Source: Tissierellales bacterium
GTDB taxonomy: Bacteria > Bacillota > Clostridia > Tissierellales > JASKZW01
DNA length: 20,663 bases
Assembly (NCBI GenBank): GCA_030152145.1
Contig: JASLIL010000097.1
Coordinates: 1 to 20,663, forward strand
Direction of reading: 5' to 3'
Of the stretch, positions 13,672 through 20,663 are shown in pieces. The notes beneath the pieces are model-generated. The model ran no database searches. It was given only the letters and a program-made list of their open reading frames with translations, and had not been told where the DNA came from. Positions within the stretch are counted from its first letter, which is position 1. Each line of letters opens with the position of its first letter. The translations under genes were made by a program, and so were the position numbers.

Positions 13672-14880
13672 TTGAAAGTTTTAGCCATTGTTGCTGAATA
13701 CAATCCCTTCCATACTGGCCACAAATACCAGATTGAAAAATCCAAGGAATTGTTGAAAACAGACTATGTTCTAGCTATTATGAGTCCCTCCTTTGTCCAA
13801 AGAGGTGAACCTAGCATATTTGACAAGTGGACTAGGGCTAAACTGGCTCTAGATAATGGCGTAGACTTGGTTATAGAACTTCCCAGCCTCTACTCTCTCC
13901 AAACAGCTGAGATCTTTTCTAGGGGAGCTATGAAGATTTTAAATGCCACTAATTCCATAGACTACCTTTCCTTTGGTATGGAAAACAAGGACCTATCTCA
14001 ACTAAAAATCATAGCCAAACTACTTGCTGAAGAACCTAAAGAATATAGGATGGAGCTTAGAAAAAACCTAGATCTTAAACTTTCCTACCCAGTGGCCAGA
14101 CAAAAAGCCATAGAAGGCTATCTGGAAAAAAGCCAGGGAATAAGGATTCAGAATATATTGGATCAGTCCAATAATATTCTTGCCATTGAATACTTAAAAA
14201 GTCTCTATCTCCTAAATAGTCCTATAGAAGCCATAGGTATAGAAAGACAAGAGAGCCACTACAAGGATCAAAAGCTAGGGGAAAAGTATTCCAGTGCTAC
14301 AAGTTTAAGAAAGAAACTCTTAGATGATCAATTTACAGGCCTGACTGACTTTATTCCTAGAGTAAGCAGCCAGGAGCTTAGGGATCTAGAAAAAAACTCC
14401 CTAGAGAACTACTACCAACTTTTCCGCTACAGACTGATTCTAGCTCAAGGATTAGACCAAATATTTGATTTAGACCAGGACCTGATAAATCGAATTTATA
14501 AAAATAAGCAGGCAGGAGATTTAGACAGCTTTCTAGAGGCTAATGTAAGCAAGAACTATACTAGAGCCCGTCTGCAAAGGGCCATAATAAATAGTCTTTT
14601 AAATATTAAGGAGAAAGATTTTAGAAGCTTTGATTCTAACTATAGGGGTCACATAAGGATCTTGGCTAGTAATGAGAAGGGTTTTGATATAATTAAAAAG
14701 ATAAAGAAAAATTCCAGTATACCAATAATAAATAAATTTTCAGACCATAGAAAATATAGGGACCTGGATTATATAATGAAAGTCGAAAAGAAGGCTACTG
14801 ACCTCTACTTTCTAAGCAGTCAGAGGGTCCAGGAATCCATTGGCCTTGACTACAAAATTTCCCCCTATATAAAAAAATAA
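13672..14880 (+). CDS. tmcAL: tRNA(Met) cytidine acetate ligase TmcAL (YlbM)
   Basis: TmcAL forms N4-acetylcytidine at the wobble base of elongator tRNA-Met using ATP and free acetate. The 402 residues have the nucleotidyltransferase-like N-terminus AIVAEYNPFHTGHKYQ with the HxGH motif (His14-His17), then MSPSFVQRGEPSIFDKWTRA and DLVIELP, all characteristic of the family, and a Lys/Arg-rich C-terminal half likely to contact tRNA. The start is TTG, preceded by AAGGATGTGAT. It is the only plus-strand gene and is divergent from ackA, whose product handles the same metabolite, acetate. Its last Lys codons and stop form the A-tract that, on the other strand, is the U-tract of the facing terminator. 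Confidence 0.95.
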   Translation: MKVLAIVAEYNPFHTGHKYQIEKSKELLKTDYVLAIMSPSFVQRGEPSIFDKWTRAKLALDNGVDLVIELPSLYSLQTAEIFSRGAMKILNATNSIDYLSFGMENKDLSQLKIIAKLLAEEPKEYRMELRKNLDLKLSYPVARQKAIEGYLEKSQGIRIQNILDQSNNILAIEYLKSLYLLNSPIEAIGIERQESHYKDQKLGEKYSSATSLRKKLLDDQFTGLTDFIPRVSSQELRDLEKNSLENYYQLFRYRLILAQGLDQIFDLDQDLINRIYKNKQAGDLDSFLEANVSKNYTRARLQRAIINSLLNIKEKDFRSFDSNYRGHIRILASNEKGFDIIKKIKKNSSIPIINKFSDHRKYRDLDYIMKVEKKATDLYFLSSQRVQESIGLDYKISPYIKK

Positions 14881-14910
14881 CTGCTCTAGTCAGTTACTGA
14901 CTAGGCAGTT
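14871..14910 (-). terminator. Terminator between the convergent coaD-side operon and tmcAL
   Basis: A 14-bp stem with a single bulged base (14879-14884 and 14886-14893 pairing with 14897-14910) has a TTA loop. On the minus strand it is followed by ATTTTTTTATA, a good U-tract, so it ends the recG-rsmD-coaD transcript. The U-tract lies inside the 3' end of tmcAL. On the plus strand no U-run follows, so termination of tmcAL by the same hairpin is less certain. Confidence 0.8.
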
Positions 14911-14913
14911 ATC

Positions 14914-15369
14914 CTATTCTTCATCAGGATCTTCCCTTAATTCTCTTCTATTTTTATTTAACATATCTATTAATTCCTTAAGGTTTTCCTGGGTACTAAG
15001 TAAAATATTATCGGAATATTCAAGAGAGCCTGCTCTTATTTCCTGGGCACTTGCCATAGCCCTTCTTTCTATTTCTTTTGCCTTATCTCTGGAAAGTCTT
15101 GTTATCTCATCTCTATCTACCAAGTCTTCCAGTTTATTTTCAGCCTGACTAATTATAGCCTTGGCTTCATTTTGAGCTTCTGCTAAAATTCTCTGCCTCT
15201 CCTCTTTGATCCATGTTGCTTGCTTTATTTCATCAGGCAACTGAATTCTTAATTCCCCTGTAAGTTCAAATAGTTCTTCTACATCAACCATTACTTTATT
15301 AGAAAAAGGAACTGATGATGCATTCTCTAAAATATCATCTATTTGGTCTACTAATTTCAAAATATCCAT
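14914..15369 (-). CDS. Conserved coiled-coil protein downstream of coaD, function unknown
   Basis: I do not recognise a defined function. The 151-residue product begins MDILKLVDQIDDILENASS, has a short middle section (VDVEELFELTGELRIQLPDEI) and then a long, highly charged helical region (about 55-145) rich in Ala, Glu, Lys, Arg and Gln, with the look of the stalk subunits of rotary ATPases (b or H type). It has no membrane segment or signal peptide, so it is predicted cytoplasmic. Proteins of this look next to coaD in clostridia are often labelled ATPase or DivIVA-like without proof. Its ATG lies 3 bases past the coaD stop with AGGAG overlapping the end of coaD, so the two are co-translated. 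A terminator follows. Confidence 0.8.
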   Translation of the reverse strand: MDILKLVDQIDDILENASSVPFSNKVMVDVEELFELTGELRIQLPDEIKQATWIKEERQRILAEAQNEAKAIISQAENKLEDLVDRDEITRLSRDKAKEIERRAMASAQEIRAGSLEYSDNILLSTQENLKELIDMLNKNRRELREDPDEE

Positions 15370-15372
15370 CCC

Positions 15373-15855
15373 TTAACTCCTCTCGTTTATTTTTTCTATT
15401 AAAGCTTTTTCAACTGCATTAGGTACAAATTCTGAAATATTACCTCCAAAAGTCGCCACTTCCTTTACAATACTGGAACTTAGGTAGGCATATTGTCCCC
15501 TCGACACCATAAATACAGTCTCTATATCATCTGCCAGGCTTTTATTTACTAGGGCCATCTGCATCTCATACTCAAAGTCTGATACAGCCCTTAACCCTCT
15601 TATAACCGTCTTACACTTCTTTTTTTCTGTATAGTCTACTAAAAGGCCAGAGAAGCTATCTATTTCAACATTGTCATAATGCTTTAGGCTTTCTCTTAAA
15701 AGCTCTATCCTTTCCTCAATTGTAAACATACCTTTTTTGGATTTATTATCTAAAACAGCTACAATAACATTATCAAATTTCTTACTACATCTATCTATTA
15801 TATCAATATGTCCATATGTAACTGGATCAAAGCTACCTGGATATATAACTTTCAC
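15373..15855 (-). CDS. coaD: Phosphopantetheine adenylyltransferase CoaD
   Basis: CoaD transfers AMP from ATP to 4'-phosphopantetheine, giving dephospho-CoA, the penultimate step of coenzyme A synthesis. The 160 residues match the family length: IYPGSFDPVTYGHIDII with the TxGH nucleotidyltransferase motif (13-16), RGLRAVSDFEYEMQMALVN in the middle and YLSSSIVKEVATFGG near the end. The start is GTG; the AGGAGG nine bases upstream is formed by the last codons of rsmD (Arg AGG, Arg AGG). Order recG-rsmD-coaD is conserved in Firmicutes. CoA's phosphopantetheine arm is what activates the acyl carrier protein encoded elsewhere in the window. Confidence 0.97.
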   Translation of the reverse strand: MKVIYPGSFDPVTYGHIDIIDRCSKKFDNVIVAVLDNKSKKGMFTIEERIELLRESLKHYDNVEIDSFSGLLVDYTEKKKCKTVIRGLRAVSDFEYEMQMALVNKSLADDIETVFMVSRGQYAYLSSSIVKEVATFGGNISEFVPNAVEKALIEKINERS

Positions 15856-15861
15856 CTACAA

Positions 15862-16410
15862 CTACCTCCTATAAAATGATATGGCCTTCGTTCCATAGTC
15901 CCTATAATCCACTTTATTAAATTCTCCAATCCTATCTTCTAGATCTAGCTCTATTTCATGTTCAACTATTATCAGACCATCTTCTGCTAAAATATGACTA
16001 GTTTCTATTTCTTTTAAGCCATCTTCTATAAAACCCTTTTTATAGGGAGGATCCATAAATATATAGTTAAATCTAATATCCTGCCTTCCTAAATACCTTA
16101 TAGCCTTTAGGTAGTCATTCTTGACAAGCTTGGACTTGTCCTTAAAGCCAGCTATATCTATATTGTACTTAGTGGTAGATATACCCTCTCTGGAGTGATC
16201 TATAAAGTAAACAAAGTTTGCCCCCCTGCTTAAAAATTCTAAGCCTATAGAACCTGTTCCTGCAAACAAGTCTAAGACCAGGGAGTCCCCATCTATATTA
16301 TAGAGTATGTTAAATAAAGATTCTTTTATCCTATCTTCTGTAGGCCTTATATCTTTAGTTTTAGGACTTTTTAACCTTAGTCCCTTTTTAGAACCTGATA
16401 TAATTCTCAA
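15862..16410 (-). CDS. rsmD: 16S rRNA (guanine966-N2)-methyltransferase RsmD
   Basis: RsmD methylates G966 of 16S rRNA with S-adenosylmethionine. The 182 residues have the family N-terminus MRIISGSKKGLRLKSP and RPTEDRIKESLFNIL, the SAM-binding motif DLFAGTGSIGLE (47-58) and the catalytic N6/N2 amino-methylase motif DPPY (120-123). The start is TTG behind a strong AGAGGTGG. The stop lies 7 bases before the coaD start, and the final codons serve as coaD's ribosome binding site. A possible promoter lies in the 54-base gap after recG. Confidence 0.96.
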   Translation of the reverse strand: MRIISGSKKGLRLKSPKTKDIRPTEDRIKESLFNILYNIDGDSLVLDLFAGTGSIGLEFLSRGANFVYFIDHSREGISTTKYNIDIAGFKDKSKLVKNDYLKAIRYLGRQDIRFNYIFMDPPYKKGFIEDGLKEIETSHILAEDGLIIVEHEIELDLEDRIGEFNKVDYRDYGTKAISFYRR

Positions 16411-16433
16411 AAAACCACCTCTTATACCTATTT

Positions 16434-16461
16434 ATTTTATCATATTTTATCTAATTTTGAA
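16434..16461 (-). promoter_or_regulatory. Candidate extended -10 promoter for rsmD-coaD
   Basis: In the gap between recG and rsmD the minus strand reads TTCAAA (16456-16461), 16 bases, then TAAAAT (16434-16439) preceded by TG-A, an extended -10. It would let rsmD-coaD be transcribed independently of recG. The gap is AT-rich, so the call is tentative. Confidence 0.45.
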
Positions 16462-16464
16462 CAT

Positions 16465-18510
16465 TTAATTTAGAATAAGCTCCTCATTTCTCAGGCCAAA
16501 CAACTTCTCCACCTCTTTTTTTAAGGCCAGGTGTTCCCTTAACTCTAGATTCTTATCCCTATCTATAATAGCCTTGGCATAGTTTTGAGCCACTTTTAGA
16601 ATGTCCATATCTCTAAATAGATTTGCTATCTTAAGGTCTGGTAATCCATGTTGTCTGGTTCCAAAAAACTCTCCAGGCCCTCTTAATTCCAAGTCCTTCT
16701 CAGATATTAAGAAACCATCCTGGGAGGCCTGTAAAATTTTCATTCTCTCTATTGCAATTTCATTCTTCCCCTCATTTATAAGTATACAATAGGACTTATG
16801 CTTACCCCTACCAACCCTTCCCCTAAGTTGATGGAGCTGTGCCAAGCCAAATCTCTCAGCATTATAGATGGCTATAATATTGGAATTAGGAACATCCACT
16901 CCAACCTCTATAACTGTAGTTGACACTAAAATATCCAGCTCATGGTTTTTAAAAGCTTCCATAACTTCATCCTTGTCCTTAGCCTTCATAGAACCATGAA
17001 GTAATCCGATTCTGTAGTCCTTAAATATATAGTCCTTAAAGTTCATATATATACTTTCTGCTGACTTTAGATTAAGATTTTCATTGTCCTCTATCAAGGG
17101 AGCTACTATATAGGCCTGCCTTCCCTGATCTATCTGTTTTTTTATAAAGACATTTAACCTATCTATCATACTAGGTCCTATAGCATAGGTATCTATAGTC
17201 TGTCTACCTGGTGGCAGTTCATCTATTATAGATATATCCAAATCTCCGTATAAAATAAGAGCCAGAGTTCTAGGTATAGGTGTGGCTGTCATAACCAATA
17301 CATCTGGACTTTCTCCCTTGCTGGAAAGGTTGTTTCTCTGCTTTACACCAAACCTATGTTGCTCATCAGTTACTGCCAGACCTAGTTTTTTAAACTCTAC
17401 AGCTTCTTGAATTAAGGCATGGGTTCCCACTATTATATCTACCTCTCCATCCTTCAAGCTTTTTAAAATTTCTTCTTTTTCCCTTTCCTTTAGAGAACCT
17501 ACCAAAAGCTCAACCCTTATATCCTCTCTCTGGCTTAAATACGCCTTAATAGATTCATAGTGCTGCTGGGCCAAGATTTCTGTTGGTGCCATCATGGCTG
17601 ATTGATAGCCTGAATCATAGGCCTTTAGCATGGCTAAAATAGCCACTATGGTTTTACCAGAACCAACATCCCCTTGTACCAACCTATTCATCTTCTTATG
17701 GGATTCCATATCTGCTTCTATTTCCTTAAAGACCCTATTTTGAGCTCCAGTGAGCTTAAAGGGCAGGCTTTCTATAAAGTCTTCTGTCAGTTGTCTATTC
17801 TTATGTAGAAGGCCTACTAGGTCATGATCCAAGCCTGTTTTCATCATAAAAAGGCCTAGTTGAAGAAGGAGAAGCTCTTGAAATACCAGCCTATTCCTGG
17901 CCCTAAAGAACAGATCCCTATTTTCAGGAAAGTGTATATTCCTTATAGAGGATTTTAGGTCCAATAGGTTTAGATCCTTCATTATGTAGTCTGGAAGAAA
18001 CTCTTCTATCTTATGGCCATGACTATTAAGGGCATTGTCCATTAGCTTTACCAGTTCATTGTTGGTCAAGCCACTGGTTAAACTATATATGGGAACTATT
18101 TCCCCAACTTTTTTCCCCATTTCCCTGTCTATAGTTGGTGATGTTATCTCTATATTTGATCCCTTTCTAGAAACCTTGCCATTTACTAGAAGCTCATCAT
18201 TTACCTTAAGTCCATTGGCCATATAGTTTTGATTGAACCAGGTTAAGAAGCCTCTGGCTGTATCATCTGCTACAGGAAGCTTTAGGATATTAAGGTTATT
18301 TCTTGTTCTCATCTTCTGGGGATAGCCTGAGACCCTTAATTTAAAGCTAGACTTTTCACCATCTATGGCATAGGCCAGCTCCTTAAAACTGCTTCGGTCC
18401 TCATAGTCCCTAGGATAGTAATTTATCAAATCTTCCACAGTAAATATGTTCATTTTATTTAATTTTTCTTTTCTTTTAGGTCCTACTCCCTTTATATACT
18501 GTATAGACAT
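16465..18510 (-). CDS. recG: ATP-dependent DNA helicase RecG
   Basis: RecG is a superfamily 2 helicase that remodels stalled replication forks and Holliday junctions. The 681 residues are full length: a helix-hairpin-helix-like start YIKGVGPKRKEKLNK; an OB-fold wedge domain (about 50-150); helicase motif I GDVGSGKT (about 280-287); Walker B as DEQH (about 382-385); motif III TATPIPRT (about 408-415); and motif VI HQLRGRVGRG in the last fifth. I chose ATG 18510 (MSIQYIKG) because the longer in-frame GTG at 18522 is inside the GTGGAGG ribosome binding site. It follows fakA, but a terminator-like hairpin lies only 18 bases before its start codon, leaving no room for a promoter between them. Confidence 0.97.
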   Translation of the reverse strand: MSIQYIKGVGPKRKEKLNKMNIFTVEDLINYYPRDYEDRSSFKELAYAIDGEKSSFKLRVSGYPQKMRTRNNLNILKLPVADDTARGFLTWFNQNYMANGLKVNDELLVNGKVSRKGSNIEITSPTIDREMGKKVGEIVPIYSLTSGLTNNELVKLMDNALNSHGHKIEEFLPDYIMKDLNLLDLKSSIRNIHFPENRDLFFRARNRLVFQELLLLQLGLFMMKTGLDHDLVGLLHKNRQLTEDFIESLPFKLTGAQNRVFKEIEADMESHKKMNRLVQGDVGSGKTIVAILAMLKAYDSGYQSAMMAPTEILAQQHYESIKAYLSQREDIRVELLVGSLKEREKEEILKSLKDGEVDIIVGTHALIQEAVEFKKLGLAVTDEQHRFGVKQRNNLSSKGESPDVLVMTATPIPRTLALILYGDLDISIIDELPPGRQTIDTYAIGPSMIDRLNVFIKKQIDQGRQAYIVAPLIEDNENLNLKSAESIYMNFKDYIFKDYRIGLLHGSMKAKDKDEVMEAFKNHELDILVSTTVIEVGVDVPNSNIIAIYNAERFGLAQLHQLRGRVGRGKHKSYCILINEGKNEIAIERMKILQASQDGFLISEKDLELRGPGEFFGTRQHGLPDLKIANLFRDMDILKVAQNYAKAIIDRDKNLELREHLALKKEVEKLFGLRNEELILN

Positions 18511-18527
18511 AAATACCTCCACTTAAT

Positions 18528-18555
18528 AAAAAAACCCTACCTTGGGCAGGGTTTT
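18528..18555 (-). terminator. Terminator-like hairpin between fakA and recG
   Basis: AAAACCCT (18531-18538) pairs with AGGGTTTT (18548-18555). In the minus-strand RNA the loop CCC/GG bases can extend the stem. Seven U follow on the minus strand. It begins 3 bases after the fakA stop, and the U-run ends just ahead of the recG ribosome binding site, so recG must be expressed by read-through or from a promoter inside fakA. Confidence 0.8.
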
Positions 18556-18558
18556 ATT

Positions 18559-20202
18559 CTATTCTATTGAAAATAAATAATAGTAAACTGGTTGTCCACC
18601 ATATACTAATTCTATATCGAATTCATCAAATTCTTCTTCCAGCAATTCCAGTAAACTATTGGCATCCTCTTCTTTTACATCTTTACCATAGTATATCGTA
18701 ATAAGTGAAGAATCCTCATCTACTAAATCTTTTATTAAGTCTATAGATACCTTGTCAACCTCTTGTCCAACAGCTAAAATATCACCTTTAATAAGTCCTA
18801 TAATATCATCTTTTTTAATTACCTTGTCGTTGATTTCAGTATCCCTAACTGCATAGGTTACTTGAGCTGTTATAACTTCTGCTACAGCTTCCTCTATGTT
18901 TTCAAAGTTTTCCTCTATAGATAGCTCTCCATTAAAATTAAGTAGGGCTGTTACACCTTCTGGTATTGTCTTTGTTGGATAGACGAAAACTTCCCTCTTA
19001 GCCATAGTCTTAGCTTGTTCTGCTGCCAATACTATATTACTGTTGTTAGGTAGAACAACTACCTTCCTAGCCTTAATAGAATCTATTGCCTTAACAATGT
19101 CTTCAGTGCTAGGATTCATTGTTTGACCACCTTCTATTACCTTATCAACATGAAGTTCCTTGAAAAGAGAACTTAGGCCTTCTCCCGCTGAAACAGTAAC
19201 AAATCCATATTCTTTAAAACTAGACTCGTCCTCTACTTCCTCTAGTTCTTCCTCATCTGTTATTAGGTGCCTGTGTTGATATCTCATATTATCTATTTTA
19301 ATATCATGTAGTTCCCCATGTTTTAAAGCTTCTTCTAGTACTGCTCCTGGATTATTAGTATGAATATGAGTCTTTATTAATCCATTGGCTCCTACTACAA
19401 GCATAGAGTCTCCATAGTTCTTGATTTCTTCCCTAAAGCTTTCATAGTCATAGTCAGTTTCTATCATAAATTCTGTACAGTAACCAAATTCTATATCTAT
19501 ATCACCGTGATCATGGCTATGTTGTAAATCTTTATGAGCTTTTTTAAGCTCTGCACTTTCAAAAGAGTCAAAATTTAAGTCCTCACCACTAGTTATTCCA
19601 TTATAGGCTCCAATAAGAACACACATAAGACCCTTACCACCAGCATCTACTACACCTGCTTGCTTAAGTACAGGAAGCATCTCTGGCGTCTTATTTAAAA
19701 TATCATTTCCTTCTTCTATGATTAGGCCACAAAACTTAATGACATCTTTCTCATGTCTAGAAAGTTTAAGTGCTACTTCAGCACAATGGCGAGCAACAGT
19801 AAGTATAGTACCTTCTGTTGGCTTCATAACAGCCTTATATGCTGTTTCTCTTGCAGAGTCAAAGGCCCTTGCTAAATCCTTAGTAGTAGCTTTTTTAACA
19901 TCCTTAAGTCCTGTAGCAAAACCACGAAATAACTGGGATAGGATTACTCCTGAGTTTCCTCTAGCTCCCATCAAGGCACCATCACTAGCAGCCATGGCTA
20001 TTTTTGATACGCTTTCTGCCTCTGCCTCATAAACATGTTTTGCAGCTGATTTCATAGTCAAGGACATATTAGTACCAGTATCTCCATCAGGTACAGGAAA
20101 TACATTTAATTCATTGACTTCTTCTTTATGCTCATCTAAGAATTGCGCCGCTCCCAAAAAAGCCTTTTTGAGCATAGCACTATCCATATATTCTATATTC
20201 AA
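18559..20202 (-). CDS. fakA: Fatty acid kinase ATP-binding subunit FakA (YloV, DAK/DhaL family)
   Basis: FakA works with a fatty-acid-binding FakB to phosphorylate exogenous fatty acids to acyl phosphates, which enter phospholipids by PlsY. The 547 residues have an N-terminal DhaL-type kinase domain (about 1-200) with the Mg-ATP motif NVFPVPDGDTGTNMS (33-47) and GARGNSGVILSQ (79-90), and the long C-terminal domains typical of FakA. The start is TTG behind GGGAGG; the next in-frame ATG (codon 6) is too far from that site. FakB (DegV-like) is not in the window. It follows asp23 by 15 bases, the conserved yloU-yloV order. A terminator-like hairpin follows immediately. Confidence 0.94.
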   Translation of the reverse strand: MNIEYMDSAMLKKAFLGAAQFLDEHKEEVNELNVFPVPDGDTGTNMSLTMKSAAKHVYEAEAESVSKIAMAASDGALMGARGNSGVILSQLFRGFATGLKDVKKATTKDLARAFDSARETAYKAVMKPTEGTILTVARHCAEVALKLSRHEKDVIKFCGLIIEEGNDILNKTPEMLPVLKQAGVVDAGGKGLMCVLIGAYNGITSGEDLNFDSFESAELKKAHKDLQHSHDHGDIDIEFGYCTEFMIETDYDYESFREEIKNYGDSMLVVGANGLIKTHIHTNNPGAVLEEALKHGELHDIKIDNMRYQHRHLITDEEELEEVEDESSFKEYGFVTVSAGEGLSSLFKELHVDKVIEGGQTMNPSTEDIVKAIDSIKARKVVVLPNNSNIVLAAEQAKTMAKREVFVYPTKTIPEGVTALLNFNGELSIEENFENIEEAVAEVITAQVTYAVRDTEINDKVIKKDDIIGLIKGDILAVGQEVDKVSIDLIKDLVDEDSSLITIYYGKDVKEEDANSLLELLEEEFDEFDIELVYGGQPVYYYLFSIE

Positions 20203-20217
20203 ATTAGTGTACCTCCC

Positions 20218-20577
20218 TTACTGCTTCTCTACTCTGATTCCTTGAACATATACATTAACTCTATCTACTTTTAAACCAGTTTGATTTTCTAGATTAAATT
20301 TTACTGTCTCTATTATATTTTCTGCTACTACAGATATTCTCATTCCATACTCTAATATAACATGTAAATCAATAGTAATAACATTATTGTTGGAGTATAC
20401 CTTTACTCCTCTTGAAAGGTTATCCCATTTTAATAGATCAAAAAATCCATCTGTTGCATTCTTACTAGCCATTCCTACAATACCATAACTTTCCATTGCT
20501 GAAAGTCCAGCTATGGTAGCAATAACGTTATCATCTATGTCTATATTGCCATTATCATTGTTTAAATATGCTGGCAT
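20218..20577 (-). CDS. Asp23/Gls24 family envelope stress protein (YloU)
   Basis: This 119-residue protein is of the Asp23/Gls24 (YloU, DUF322) family. It matches the domain throughout: IDDNVIATIAGLSAMESYGIVGM, then GVKVYSNNNVITIDLHVILEYG, and the end VDRVNVYVQGIRVEK. There is no signal peptide or membrane helix, so it is cytosolic; staphylococcal Asp23 is held at the membrane by a partner and affects cell-wall stress responses, while the role of YloU is not settled. The ATG follows GGGGGAG. Being first in the fakA unit is conserved; in relatives rpmB (L28) is often divergent, and that would lie just outside the right edge. Confidence 0.93.
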   Translation of the reverse strand: MPAYLNNDNGNIDIDDNVIATIAGLSAMESYGIVGMASKNATDGFFDLLKWDNLSRGVKVYSNNNVITIDLHVILEYGMRISVVAENIIETVKFNLENQTGLKVDRVNVYVQGIRVEKQ

Positions 20578-20663
20578 ATGAGCTCCCCCTTTTAATATAT
20601 TCTACACAAGTATATATTACCCTATTATACTTTATACTTCAACTTATAATTATAGTTGATTTT
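20578..20663 (-). promoter_or_regulatory. Promoter region upstream of asp23-fakA
   Basis: This AT-rich upstream stretch runs to the window edge. On the minus strand it contains a perfect TATAAT (20624-20629), without a good -35 at standard spacing; an alternative is TTGAAG followed after 17 bases by TAATAT. One of these likely drives asp23-fakA. No gene or hairpin is visible here. Confidence 0.4.

Noticed and set aside
1..20663. Mobile element, prophage, defence or biosynthetic cluster
   Set aside because: No transposase, integrase, terminal repeats or accessory gene cassette; every gene but two falls in a well-known housekeeping family and gene order is typical.

Overview
This window carries an ordinary but very compact block of housekeeping genes from a low-GC, Gram-positive-type bacterium. 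The gene order (trmD-rimM-khpA-rpsP-ffh-ylxM, ftsY-smc, rnc-acpP-plsX, rpmF-yceD-ackA, coaD-rsmD-recG, fakA-asp23), the AT-rich codon use, strong AGGAGG ribosome binding sites and many TTG/GTG starts point to the Firmicutes, most likely an anaerobic clostridial or Tissierellia-like lineage. That placement is inference from gene order and style, not from a marker search.

Twenty-one of the 22 genes lie on the minus strand, so transcription runs from high to low coordinates. From right to left: (1) asp23/yloU and fakA, closed by a terminator-like hairpin only 18 bases before recG, then rsmD, coaD and an uncharacterised coiled-coil gene, closed by a terminator at about 14.9 kb; (2) the single plus-strand gene tmcAL, transcribed divergently from ackA; (3) ackA, then yceD-rpmF from its own strong promoter, closed by a clear terminator at about 11.55 kb; (4) plsX-acpP-rnc-radical SAM-smc-ftsY, tightly spaced or overlapping, closed by a hairpin at about 3.2 kb; (5) ylxM-ffh-rpsP-khpA-rimM-trmD from a near-consensus promoter, with trmD running off the left edge.

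Functionally the block joins co-translational protein targeting (Ffh, FtsY, YlxM), ribosome and tRNA maturation (RimM, TrmD, RsmD, TmcAL, KhpA, RNase III, S16, L32), chromosome maintenance (SMC, RecG), and acyl-group or cofactor metabolism (PlsX, ACP, FakA, AckA, CoaD). Three of these enzymes make acyl phosphates: PlsX, FakA and AckA.

I found no mobile element, CRISPR array, tRNA, rRNA or defence system, and no convincing novel multi-gene system. No gene-free stretch exceeds 300 bases; the longest, 3009-3218, holds the ftsY terminator and the ylxM promoter. The points most worth a second look are a 27-unit charged hexapeptide repeat in FtsY, two dyads flanking the ylxM-ffh promoter, hairpins placed just ahead of rnc, recG and rimM, an uncharacterised coiled-coil gene after coaD, and an Elp3-like radical SAM protein without an acetyltransferase domain. 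Where a longest-ORF start would fall inside the Shine-Dalgarno sequence, I moved it to the next well-spaced start codon.
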